Assembly: GCA_900548625.1 (NCBI GenBank)
Contig: URLO01000014.1
Location: 1 to 40,391, forward strand
From: an uncultured Eubacteriales bacterium
GTDB lineage: Bacteria > Bacillota > Clostridia > Oscillospirales > Oscillospiraceae
Length of the DNA stretch: 40,391 bases
Direction of reading: 5' to 3'
Shown: positions 15,335-22,600 of the stretch, piece after piece
Numbering within the stretch: position 1 is the stretch's first letter
Layout of the letters: every line of letters starts with the position of its first letter
Made by a program: the position numbers and the translations under genes
Notes under the pieces: generated by a model
Database searches by the model: none
What the model was told of the DNA's origin: nothing
Seen by the model: the letters and a program-made list of their open reading frames with translations, nothing else

Positions 15335-17818
15335 ATGCCGAAATCTTTGTATATTGATCCCGTAGCCGTCCGTCAGCCCGGCTACATCCACTTTACCGAT
15401 ATTCCCGTCTGCCAGTACAACAAGACCGTCAAGCAGGAGCTGGAGGAAGGCAACTATACCAAGGAAGACCTCATCCGCATCTACCGCGATATGGCCATCT
15501 GCCGTGAGTTTGAACACATGCTCACGCAGATCAAGACGCAGGCGAACTACAACGGCGTCGAGACGACGTATCCCGGCCCTGCGCACCTGAGCTACGGTCA
15601 GGAGGCCTCCTGCGTCGGTGAGGCGTATCTGCTTGACCGTGACGACATCACCTTCGGCTCCCACCGTTCCCACTCCGAGATTCTCTCCAAGGGCTTGAGC
15701 TGCATCCAGAAGCTGTCGGATGAAGAGCTCATGAAGACGATGGAGAATTTCCTCGGCGGAAAGACGCTGGCGGCTGTGCGCAAGTTTGCCGACACCAGCG
15801 ATGTCAAGGAGCTGGCCATCCGCTTCCTGCTGTATGGCACGGTCGCAGAGATCTTTGCCCGTGAAAACGGCTTCCATCACGGCATGGGCGGCTCCATGCA
15901 CGCGTTCTTCCTGCCGTTCGGCATCTACCCCAACAACGCGATCGTCGGCGGCTCCGCTCCCATCGCGGCAGGCGCTGCGCTGTATCAGAAGAACAACGAC
16001 AAGAAGGGCATCGTCGTCTGCAACATCGGTGATGCGTCGCTTGGCTGCGGCCCGGTCTATGAGGCGCTGAACTTCTCCGCCATGGACCAGTTCAAGACCC
16101 TGTGGGAAGAAGGCCGCAAGGGCGGACTGCCGATCATCTTCAACATCTTCGACAACTTCTACGGCATGGGCGGCCAGACGATGGGCGAGACCATGGCGTA
16201 CAACATGCCCGCGCGTCTCGGCGCCGGCATCACCCCCGACCAGATGCACGCCGAGCGTGTTGACGGCTGGAACCCGCTGGCGGTCATCGACGCTTACAAG
16301 CGGAAGATGGAGCTGATCAAGAACAACGAAGGCCCCGTGTTCCTCGATGTCGTGACCTACCGCCTGGTCGGCCATTCGACCTCCGACCAGAACGCATACC
16401 GCTCCAAGGAGGAAATCGAGGATTGGCGCAGCCATGACCCGATGATCAAGTTCCGTGAGGCGCTGGTCGAGGCGGGCGTCGCGTCTGATGAGTTCTTCGC
16501 AAAGCTCCTTCAGGATACCGCCGACCGCATGACCATGATCTGCCGCGCTGCCGACAACAAGGAAATCTCTCCGTATGTCGACTTCGACGAGAATCCGGAT
16601 TATCTGGCAAATCTCATGTTCTCCAACGAGACCCGCCGCTCGATGGGCGAGCCGGGCCAGAAGCTGAACGTCACCGGCCCGAAGGAAAGCTGCAAGCGCT
16701 ATACAGACCTTGCCAAGAAGGAGCATTTCGCGTTCGACAAGGACGGCAAGAAGTTCTCCGATATGAAGGTCTACAACATCCGCGACGCCATCTTTGAGCC
16801 GCTGATCAACAAGTACTACGAGGATCCCACGCTCGTCGCCTACGGCGAGGACGTGCGCGACTGGGGCGGCGCGTATGCCGTCTACCGCGGCCTGATGGAT
16901 GTGATCCCGCACTCCAGACTCTTTAACTCCCCGATCTCCGAGGCCGCCATCGTCGGCACCGCCGTCGGCTACTGCATGTGCGGCGGCCGCGCAGTTGTCG
17001 AGCTGATGTACTGCGACTTCCTCGGCCGCGCAGGCGACGAGGTCTTCAACCAGATGTCCAAGTGGCAGGCCATGTCCGCCGGTATCCTGAAGATGCCGAT
17101 GATCCTGCGTATGTCCGTCGGTGCAAAGTACGGCGCGCAGCACTCTCAGGACTGGGTCGCCATTGTCTCGCACATTCCGGGCCTCAAGGTCTACTTCCCG
17201 GCAACGCCGTATGAGGCCAAGGGCATCATGCAGTCGGCGCTGAACGGCACCGATCCCTGCATCATCTTCGAGTCGCAGAGAATCTACGGCAAGGGCGAAG
17301 AATTCCACGAGGGCGGCGTTCCCGCCGAGGAATACGAATGGGTCCCCGGCGCGGTCAACAAGGTCCGCGACGGCAAGGATCTCACCATCCTCACCATCGG
17401 CGCAACGCTCTACCGTGCGGTCGACGCCGCGAAGGAGCTGTCCGAAAAGTACGGCGTCGAGGCGGACGTCATCAACATGCCGTCGCTCGTACCGCTGGAC
17501 TACACCGACATCGTTGCCTCTGTCAAGAAGACCGGCCGCGTCGTGCTGGCTTCCGATGCCTGCGTAAGAGGCACGTTCCTCAACGAAGTGGCACAGAACA
17601 TCTCCACGCTCTGCTTCGACTATCTGGACGCACCTCCCGTTGTGGTCGGCGCGCGCAACTGGATCACGCCGCCGCACGAGTTCGACAAGTACTTCTTCCC
17701 GTATTCCGAGTGGATCGTGGACGCGGTCAACGCGCGCCTGCTGCCGCTGGACGGCTATGAGAGCAAGTTCACGCCGGACGATGCGGAGCTCATCCGCCGC
17801 AGCAAGCTGGGCGTCTGA
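15335..17818 (+). CDS. Fused E1 alpha-beta thiamine-diphosphate dehydrogenase component
   Basis: Decarboxylating E1 component with both subunits in one 827-residue chain. The N-terminal half is E1-alpha: GPAHLSYGQEA, SHRSHSEILSKG and HHGMGGSMHAF segments, then the ThDP/Mg motif, here G232-D-A234 with 38 residues before D273-N274 where the family usually has GDG and NN. The C-terminal half (from about residue 475) is E1-beta: AYGEDVRDWGGAYAVYRGL, the NSPISEAAIVGTAVGY segment with the catalytic Glu, and the C-terminal transketolase domain. It delivers acyl groups to the E2 encoded just upstream. Candidate substrates are pyruvate, branched-chain 2-oxo acids or acetoin; the sequence does not decide. 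The chain is longer than typical fused E1 proteins (about 650-700). The stop overlaps the next ATG by one base. Confidence 0.88.
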   Translation: MPKSLYIDPVAVRQPGYIHFTDIPVCQYNKTVKQELEEGNYTKEDLIRIYRDMAICREFEHMLTQIKTQANYNGVETTYPGPAHLSYGQEASCVGEAYLLDRDDITFGSHRSHSEILSKGLSCIQKLSDEELMKTMENFLGGKTLAAVRKFADTSDVKELAIRFLLYGTVAEIFARENGFHHGMGGSMHAFFLPFGIYPNNAIVGGSAPIAAGAALYQKNNDKKGIVVCNIGDASLGCGPVYEALNFSAMDQFKTLWEEGRKGGLPIIFNIFDNFYGMGGQTMGETMAYNMPARLGAGITPDQMHAERVDGWNPLAVIDAYKRKMELIKNNEGPVFLDVVTYRLVGHSTSDQNAYRSKEEIEDWRSHDPMIKFREALVEAGVASDEFFAKLLQDTADRMTMICRAADNKEISPYVDFDENPDYLANLMFSNETRRSMGEPGQKLNVTGPKESCKRYTDLAKKEHFAFDKDGKKFSDMKVYNIRDAIFEPLINKYYEDPTLVAYGEDVRDWGGAYAVYRGLMDVIPHSRLFNSPISEAAIVGTAVGYCMCGGRAVVELMYCDFLGRAGDEVFNQMSKWQAMSAGILKMPMILRMSVGAKYGAQHSQDWVAIVSHIPGLKVYFPATPYEAKGIMQSALNGTDPCIIFESQRIYGKGEEFHEGGVPAEEYEWVPGAVNKVRDGKDLTILTIGATLYRAVDAAKELSEKYGVEADVINMPSLVPLDYTDIVASVKKTGRVVLASDACVRGTFLNEVAQNISTLCFDYLDAPPVVVGARNWITPPHEFDKYFFPYSEWIVDAVNARLLPLDGYESKFTPDDAELIRRSKLGV

Positions 17819-18483
17819 TGAAGGCATGCAGCAACATCCGTGCCGTTGTGTTTGACCTCGACGGCACGCTGCTGGATACGGTTCCCGACCTTGGCGAGAG
17901 CGCGAACGCCGCGCTCCGCCGGTTCGGGATGCCGGCGATGCCTGCGCGGGATTATCAGCCGCGCATCGGACACGGCATCCGCAGCCTCATGCTTCAGTCC
18001 GTTCCCGAGGGAACGCCGGAGGCGCTGTTTGAGCAGGTGCTCGCGTTCTACCTTGCGTATTATCCGGAGCACTGCACTGAGCACACGCAGATCTATCCGG
18101 GCGTCGCGGAGCTTCTTGAAAAGCTCCAAGGCGCGGGATATGCGCTCGCGGTGCTTTCCAACAAGACCGAGCGCACGGCACAGCGCATTATTTCGCACTT
18201 CTTCCCGCAGACACCGTTCCGCTTCGTCTGGGGCAACAACGGCGTGCGTCCGCTCAAGCCCGTGCTCGATGCGGGAGGCGGCCTGTGCGCGGCGCTGTCG
18301 CTCCGCCCGGAGGAGATCCTCTATCTGGGTGACGGCGATTCTGATATGGAGTTTGCATCCAAGATGGGCTTTTTCGCCGCAGGCGCCGCATGGGGCTATC
18401 GCAGCCGCGAAGCGCTGGCGGAAAACGGCGCAGACGCCGTGCTGGAGCAGGCGTCAGACCTTGAGATGCTGCTGAGGCTTTGA
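17818..18483 (+). CDS. HAD-family phosphatase, phosphoglycolate phosphatase-like
   Basis: Cytosolic haloacid dehalogenase-type phosphatase, 221 residues. Motif I is FDLDGTLLDT (D12 nucleophile, D14 general acid), the cap domain lies at about residues 20-85, motif II is the VLSNKT segment, motif III the Lys in RPLKP, and motif IV is LGDGDSDMEFA. This is the Gph/PGP-like subgroup; the substrate is not readable. The start codon overlaps the E1 stop (TGATG), so it is translationally coupled to the dehydrogenase genes. It may clear a phosphorylated side product or simply share the transcript. A terminator follows 8 bases after the stop. Confidence 0.88.
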   Translation: MKACSNIRAVVFDLDGTLLDTVPDLGESANAALRRFGMPAMPARDYQPRIGHGIRSLMLQSVPEGTPEALFEQVLAFYLAYYPEHCTEHTQIYPGVAELLEKLQGAGYALAVLSNKTERTAQRIISHFFPQTPFRFVWGNNGVRPLKPVLDAGGGLCAALSLRPEEILYLGDGDSDMEFASKMGFFAAGAAWGYRSREALAENGADAVLEQASDLEMLLRL

Positions 18484-18490
18484 ATCCAAT

Positions 18491-18531
18491 AAAATGCCCT
18501 TGCCCGCTTTCATGCAGGCAAGGGCATTTTT
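18491..18531. terminator. Bidirectional intrinsic terminator
   Basis: AAAATGCCCTTGCC (18491-18504) / GGCAAGGGCATTTT (18517-18530), 14 perfect pairs with a 12-base loop and A/T runs on both sides. It ends the E2-E1-HAD operon on the plus strand and the DUF378 gene on the minus strand. Confidence 0.9.
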
Positions 18532-18557
18532 ATGTGCGCGTTTATCTGGAGGGATCC

Positions 18558-18758
18558 TCAGGTGCGCCCTGTCTCGCGGCGGCGGAAAAGCAGCGTGATG
18601 CACCACAGTCCGGCCAGACCGACCAGCGCGTAGACCACGCGGCTGAAGCTCGCGGTCTGACCGCCGAAAATCCACGCGACCAGATCAAATTTCGCGAAAC
18701 CGACCAGCCCCCAGTTGACTGCGCCGACGATGACGAGGATCAGAGATACGATGTCCAT
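18558..18758 (-). CDS. DUF378 family small membrane protein
   Basis: 66 residues, two membrane segments (about 3-20 and 39-58) joined by a short loop with the VNWGLVGFAKFDLVAWIFG core that marks DUF378 (YuzA-like) proteins. Function is unknown. The start has AAAGGAG 8 bases upstream. It is alone on its strand, between the E2-E1-HAD operon and thrH, divergent from the latter. A CATACTA element at 18790-18796 with a GGATG 17 bases before it resembles a forespore (sigma-G) promoter, so a role in spores is possible but unproven. The C-terminus is basic (RRRETGR), placing it in the cytoplasm by the positive-inside rule. Confidence 0.85.
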   Translation of the reverse strand: MDIVSLILVIVGAVNWGLVGFAKFDLVAWIFGGQTASFSRVVYALVGLAGLWCITLLFRRRETGRT

Positions 18759-18789
18759 ATGCGTTGCTCCTTTCGATTGTTGACGCTTA

Positions 18790-18818
18790 TAGTATGCTCG
18801 CTTTTTTTCACTTCATCC
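18790..18818 (-). promoter_or_regulatory. Candidate sigma-G-type promoter for the DUF378 gene
   Basis: Read on the minus strand: GGATG (18818-18814), 17 bases, CATACTA (18796-18790), about 31 bases before the ATG. The -10 matches the sigma-G consensus CATNHTA fully and the -35 matches GHATR at 4 of 5. CATACTATAAG could also serve sigma-A. Confidence 0.45.
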
Positions 18819-18846
18819 CTCTTGGGGAATTTCCTTCAAAAAGCGG

Positions 18847-18874
18847 TTGCTTTTGCGCGAGGATTTTGTATAAT
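18847..18874 (+). promoter_or_regulatory. Sigma-A promoter for thrH-DUF1015-ispE
   Basis: TTGCTT (18847-18852), 16-base spacer, perfect TATAAT (18869-18874), with the AAAGGAG ribosome site of thrH about 55 bases downstream. Confidence 0.65.
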
Positions 18875-18940
18875 GAAAACAGAATTCATGCTTTTTGGAG
18901 CGCAAATTTTTTTCGCGTTTCCCGGGAAAGGAGCCGCACG

Positions 18941-19543
18941 ATGTATATTGCCTGCCTCGATCTGGAGGGCGTGCTCATTCCTGAGATCTGGATCGCGTTT
19001 TCCGAGGCCTGCGGCATCCCGGAGCTGCGCCGCACCACGCGTGACGAGCCGGATTATGAAAAGCTGATGGACTGGCGCATCGGCGTCCTGCGTGAGCATG
19101 GTCTTGGAATCCGGGAGATTCAAGGCGTCATTGCAAGCATCGAACCGCTCCCCGGAGCGCGGGCGTTTTTGGATGCGCTGCGCGAAACGGCGCAGGTGCT
19201 CATTGTCAGCGATACGTTTCAGGAGTTCGTGCAGCCGATCATGAAAAAGCTCGGCTGGCCGACGTTTTTCTGCAACTCCCTTCAAATCGGTGCCGGCGGT
19301 ATGCTCTGCGGCATCCGGATGCGCTGCCCGCAGTCAAAGCTCACAACGGTCCGTGCGCTTCAGTCGATCGGCTTTGAGACGGTCGCCGCCGGTGACGGCT
19401 ACAATGACATTGACATGCTGCGGGCGAGCAAGGCAGGCTTCCTGTTCCGCACGACCGATAGGATCAAAGCCGACTATCCCCAGTTTCCGGCGTATGAAAC
19501 ATACGATGCGCTTCTCAATGGCATCAAGGCTGCCATGGCCTGA
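18941..19543 (+). CDS. thrH: ThrH-type phosphoserine phosphatase / homoserine phosphotransferase
   Basis: HAD-superfamily enzyme of 200 residues. Motif I is CLDLEGVL (D7 nucleophile; DLEG instead of the usual DxDGT is the ThrH mark), motif II lies in LIVSDTFQEF, motif III Lys in CPQSKLTTV, and motif IV is GDGYNDIDML. The Pseudomonas enzyme dephosphorylates phosphoserine and can move the phosphate to homoserine, so it can serve serine or threonine synthesis. The ATG at 18941 follows AAAGGAG by 8 bases; in-frame upstream ATG codons have no such site. It is first in an operon with a DUF1015 gene and ispE. Dedicated activity on phosphoserine is inferred from the family. Confidence 0.85.
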   Translation: MYIACLDLEGVLIPEIWIAFSEACGIPELRRTTRDEPDYEKLMDWRIGVLREHGLGIREIQGVIASIEPLPGARAFLDALRETAQVLIVSDTFQEFVQPIMKKLGWPTFFCNSLQIGAGGMLCGIRMRCPQSKLTTVRALQSIGFETVAAGDGYNDIDMLRASKAGFLFRTTDRIKADYPQFPAYETYDALLNGIKAAMA

Positions 19544-19590
19544 AAATAAAACGGATGCACAAACGAAAATAATGTGAAAGGTGATTCAAG

Positions 19591-20832
19591 ATGAACGCAT
19601 TTTTACCCGCTGATATCCTGATGCCCAAAACAGACCATATGGAGAAGTGGGCAGTCATTGCCTGCGACCAGTTTACCTCCGACGCGGCATACTGGGATCG
19701 AGTCCGCAAAAACGCAGAGGGCGCGGTTTCGACCATCAATCTGATCCTGCCCGAGGCCGAGCTTGGCACTGAAAAGGAAGCTGCGCACACGGCTGAGATC
19801 AATGCCACGATGAAAAAATATATGGACGAGAACGTGTTCACCGTCTATCCGAACAGCTATGTCTATGTCGAGCGCACGCTGGAAAACGGCACTGTGCGCG
19901 AGGGACTGGTCGGCATGGTCGATCTGGACGCTTATGACTATTCCACCGGCGCCACCAGCGCCATCCGCGCGACCGAGCGCACCGTCTCTGAGCGCATTCC
20001 GCCGCGTCAGAGAGTCCGCCGTGACGCGCCCATTGAGCTTCCGCACATCCTGATGCTCTGCGACGACCATGACAAGGTCCTGATCGAGCCGATCGGCGCA
20101 AAGAAGGCACAGCTCAAGAAGCTCTATGACTTTGATCTCATGGAAGACGGCGGCCACATCGCCGGCTGGCTCGTTGACGGCGAGAATGCGAAGGCCTTTG
20201 ACGAGGCGCTCGCGAAGTATTCCGCAACGGTCGGTGAAAAGTATAAGGGCCTCAAGGGCGTTCCGATGGTCTTTGCAGTCGGTGACGGCAACCACTCGCT
20301 CGCCACGGCCAAGAGCTGCTATGAGGAGCTCAAGAAGAATCATCCCGGCGAGGATCTGTCGAACCATCCGGCGCGCTACGCGCTCGTGGAGCTTGAGAAC
20401 ATCCATGACCCGGCGCAGGTCTTTGAGCCCATCCACCGCGTCATCTTCAAGACCGAACCGAAGAAGCTCCTGAAGGCGCTGGAAGATGCCTGCGGCGGCG
20501 CTGAGGGCTTCCCGGTCAAGTGGTACATCGGCGACGAGAGCGGCACGGTCGTCCTCGACAAGAACAAGGGCGAGCTTGCCGTCGGCATCCTCCAGCATTT
20601 CCTTGACGAGTATTTGAAGGATCATGCCGGTGAGATCGACTACATCCATGACGATGACGCGCTGATCGACCTTGCAAAGCAGCCGGACACCATCGGCTTC
20701 CTGCTGCCTGCGATGGAAAAGAGCCAGCTCTTCCGCGGCGTCATCGCCGACGGCATCCTGCCGAGAAAGACGTTCTCGATGGGTCACAGCCGTGAAAAGA
20801 GATATTATTTGGAAGGCAGAAAAATCAAGTAA
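19591..20832 (+). CDS. DUF1015 domain protein
   Basis: 413 residues, full-length DUF1015. The opening segment (FLPADILMPKTDHMEKWAVI) is typical, and the conserved mid-protein motif is G231-D-G-N-H-S236 in VGDGNHSLATAK, which corresponds to the D-G-[HN]-H segment of the family. No signal peptide or membrane segment is visible, so it should be cytosolic. Biochemical function is not established to my knowledge. DUF1015 genes are often found near serine-biosynthesis genes in Clostridia, and here the neighbour is thrH, a phosphoserine phosphatase. A link to phosphoserine chemistry is therefore the best guess. AAAGGTGA precedes the start; the stop overlaps the ispE start by one base (TAATG). Confidence 0.85.
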   Translation: MNAFLPADILMPKTDHMEKWAVIACDQFTSDAAYWDRVRKNAEGAVSTINLILPEAELGTEKEAAHTAEINATMKKYMDENVFTVYPNSYVYVERTLENGTVREGLVGMVDLDAYDYSTGATSAIRATERTVSERIPPRQRVRRDAPIELPHILMLCDDHDKVLIEPIGAKKAQLKKLYDFDLMEDGGHIAGWLVDGENAKAFDEALAKYSATVGEKYKGLKGVPMVFAVGDGNHSLATAKSCYEELKKNHPGEDLSNHPARYALVELENIHDPAQVFEPIHRVIFKTEPKKLLKALEDACGGAEGFPVKWYIGDESGTVVLDKNKGELAVGILQHFLDEYLKDHAGEIDYIHDDDALIDLAKQPDTIGFLLPAMEKSQLFRGVIADGILPRKTFSMGHSREKRYYLEGRKIK

Positions 20833-21731
20833 TGGAGATCCTGACTGAAAGCGCATTTGCAAAGCTGAACCTGACACTTGACGTGCTCGCACGTCGGGAG
20901 GACGGCTATCATGACATCCGCTCCATCGAGCAGACCATTTCTCTGCGTGACGATGTGGTCGTGAATGTCGGCACCGGTCGGAAATGGGCGCTGCACTGCT
21001 ATGCCGAAAGGCTGGCGGACGGCGAACAGGAGACGGAGCTTGTGACCGAGGGCTATCCGCAGGATGCGGAGAACCTTGCATGGCGGGCGGCGGAGGTTTT
21101 CTTCGACCGCACGGGTCTTGACCCGCAGGGGCTTGAGATCTTCATCAACAAGCGCATCCCGATGCAGGCGGGGCTCGGCGGCGGAAGCGCCGACGCAGCA
21201 GCCGTTCTGCGGGCGCTGAACCGCCACTACGGCGCGCCGATGTCGCTTGGCGCGCGCAGCGAGCTGGGCTTCTCGGTCGGCGCGGACGTTCCGTTCTGCG
21301 TCCTGTGCGGCACGGCGCTGGTCGAGGGCCGCGGCGAGCGCATCACAAGGCTCCCGAATGCGCCGGAAATCTATTTTGTCGTCTGCAAGCCTGATTTTTC
21401 CGTCTCCACGCCGGAGCTGTTCCGCGCCATTGACGGGGAGTTCATCGAAAAGCACCCTGACGAGAAGGCCATGATGGCAAACCTCCAGAAGGGCGAGCTG
21501 CTCGGCATTGGCGGAAGCCTCAGAAACGTGTTTGAACCGCTCGTGATGAAGGAGCATTTCGACATCAACTTCATCAAGTCCATGATGTTCACCTACGGCG
21601 CGTATGGCGCGCAGATGACGGGCACGGGCTCTGCGGTGTTCGGCATATACGATTCGTTCGAGTATGCCACCGTTGCCTGCACGATGCTCCGCGACAAATA
21701 CAGCCAAGTCTATATGGCAACCAGCGTATAA
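20832..21731 (+). CDS. ispE: 4-diphosphocytidyl-2-C-methyl-D-erythritol kinase
   Basis: GHMP-family kinase of the MEP isoprenoid pathway: phosphorylates CDP-ME at the 2-hydroxyl. 299 residues. The N-terminal AFAKLNLTLDVLARREDGYHD segment is the IspE signature (substrate binding), and the ATP-binding motif is PMQAGLGGGSADAAA near residue 115. The C-terminal GTGSAVFGIYDS segment is the third GHMP motif. The pathway supplies undecaprenyl phosphate, the lipid carrier used by MraY and MurG. It is the last gene of the thrH operon, overlapping the DUF1015 stop, and is followed by a terminator. Confidence 0.95.
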   Translation: MEILTESAFAKLNLTLDVLARREDGYHDIRSIEQTISLRDDVVVNVGTGRKWALHCYAERLADGEQETELVTEGYPQDAENLAWRAAEVFFDRTGLDPQGLEIFINKRIPMQAGLGGGSADAAAVLRALNRHYGAPMSLGARSELGFSVGADVPFCVLCGTALVEGRGERITRLPNAPEIYFVVCKPDFSVSTPELFRAIDGEFIEKHPDEKAMMANLQKGELLGIGGSLRNVFEPLVMKEHFDINFIKSMMFTYGAYGAQMTGTGSAVFGIYDSFEYATVACTMLRDKYSQVYMATSV

Positions 21732-21737
21732 ACAGAC

Positions 21738-21787
21738 AAAGCACCGTCCATAATGCTGATATCAGCAGAAAGGACGGTGCTTTTTTT
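21738..21787 (+). terminator. Terminator after ispE with a nested palindrome
   Basis: AAAGCACCGTCC (21738-21749) / GGACGGTGCTTT (21772-21783) followed by TTTT. The loop contains a perfect 14-base palindrome TGCTGATATCAGCA (21754-21767). The right arm also holds the likely ribosome site of spoIIR. Confidence 0.9.
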
Positions 21788-22391
21788 GAAAAAACGTATG
21801 ATCTCAATTGTAATTCTGAGTGCTCTTGTACTTATGGCTGCGTCTGTGACGCTTGTGCAGGCCGAGCAGCAGCGCCTCTCGGCCAAGCTCATCCGTCTGC
21901 ATGTGGTGGCAAATTCGGACTCCGAACACGATCAGGCGATCAAGCTGGAGGTGCGCGATGCGGTGTCTGCGGCGGCAAAGGCGCTACTGGACGGTGCGGA
22001 GGATCCGCGAGCGGCGCTGGCAGGCAGGCTGGACGCGATCGCGGATGCGGCCGCGGCGCGGCTGCGCGAGCTGGGCGAAGATCTGCCGGTCACGGTGCGG
22101 CTCGGGAAGGAGCGCTTTCCGACGCGGGAGTATGACACGTTCTCTCTTCCGGCAGGCGTTTATGAGTCCCTGCGCGTGACCATCGGCGCGGGCAAAGGGC
22201 ACAACTGGTGGTGCGTGGTGTTTCCGTCGCTCTGCCTGACAAGCTCGATGGACGAGCTGGAGCTTGCGGCGCAGACGGCTGGGTTTTCCATCGGGGAGAT
22301 CCGCCTCATCACCGGCGAGGAGGACTTCCGGCTCAAATTCCGCGTGCTCGAGCTGCTGCAGCAGCTCAAGTGCGCCATGGCAGGCGCGTGA
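21786..22391 (+). CDS. spoIIR: Stage II sporulation protein R
   Basis: Secreted signalling protein made in the forespore; it triggers SpoIIGA to cut pro-sigma-E in the mother cell. 201 residues from a TTG start at 21786: a KKR start, a hydrophobic signal/anchor at about residues 6-24, then the conserved LRLHVVANSDSEHDQ-type segment, KLEVRDAV, and the family mark GAGKGHNWWCVVFPSLC near residue 140. The start is uncertain. The ATG at 21753 lies inside the preceding terminator and has no ribosome site; TTG 21786 has AGGACGG 8 bases upstream; ATG 21798 would shorten the signal peptide. It is normally controlled by sigma-F; I could not find a convincing sigma-F promoter upstream. It is single-gene and closed by its own terminator. 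Confidence 0.88.
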   Translation: MKKRMISIVILSALVLMAASVTLVQAEQQRLSAKLIRLHVVANSDSEHDQAIKLEVRDAVSAAAKALLDGAEDPRAALAGRLDAIADAAAARLRELGEDLPVTVRLGKERFPTREYDTFSLPAGVYESLRVTIGAGKGHNWWCVVFPSLCLTSSMDELELAAQTAGFSIGEIRLITGEEDFRLKFRVLELLQQLKCAMAGA

Positions 22392-22421
22392 ACGCTGTCT
22401 GGAAAACAGAAAATGGCGTTT

Positions 22422-22475
22422 CGGCTTTGGGCATGTCAAAACACTTCCTGACACGCCCAAAGCCGCTGTTTGTTT
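22422..22475 (+). terminator. Terminator after spoIIR
   Basis: CGGCTTTGGGC (22422-22432) / GCCCAAAGCCG (22455-22465), 11 pairs, extended inward by GTC/GAC after a mismatch, then the T-rich CTGTTTGTTT. The rest of the 22392-22600 gap holds the addB promoter and leader. Confidence 0.75.
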
Positions 22476-22497
22476 GCGCGCCGATCTGTGCTATAAT
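22470..22497 (+). promoter_or_regulatory. Extended -10 promoter for addB
   Basis: TGC-TATAAT (22489-22497) is an extended -10; TTGTTT (22470-22475) lies 16 bases upstream of the hexamer. The leader to the ATG is about 100 bases. Confidence 0.7.
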
Positions 22498-22600
22498 AAT
22501 ATACATATGTCCGTTGGAGCGCTGCTGTGCTCCGGCGGAAGGTGCAGGGCTTTGTTCCGCACGCATGATAATAGACGAAAAAGGACAAGGAGGAAACGCC

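Noticed and set aside
14294..17827. Very long open frame on the minus strand (about 1177 codons) opposite the E2/E1 genes
   Set aside because: The plus-strand E2 and E1 proteins are clearly real; the antisense frame is a by-product of GC-rich codon use and shows no protein family features. The same holds for the long minus-strand frames at 1002-4157, 5018-7375, 8681-9988, 12297-13577 and 19603-21081.
21753..21785. ATG start of spoIIR at 21753
   Set aside because: It lies inside the loop of the ispE terminator and has no ribosome site; the added residues are not part of a signal peptide.
22208..22600. Upstream extension of the addB frame through spoIIR
   Set aside because: It overlaps spoIIR in another frame, crosses a terminator and a promoter, and adds no AddB sequence; AAGGAGG before ATG 22601 decides the start.
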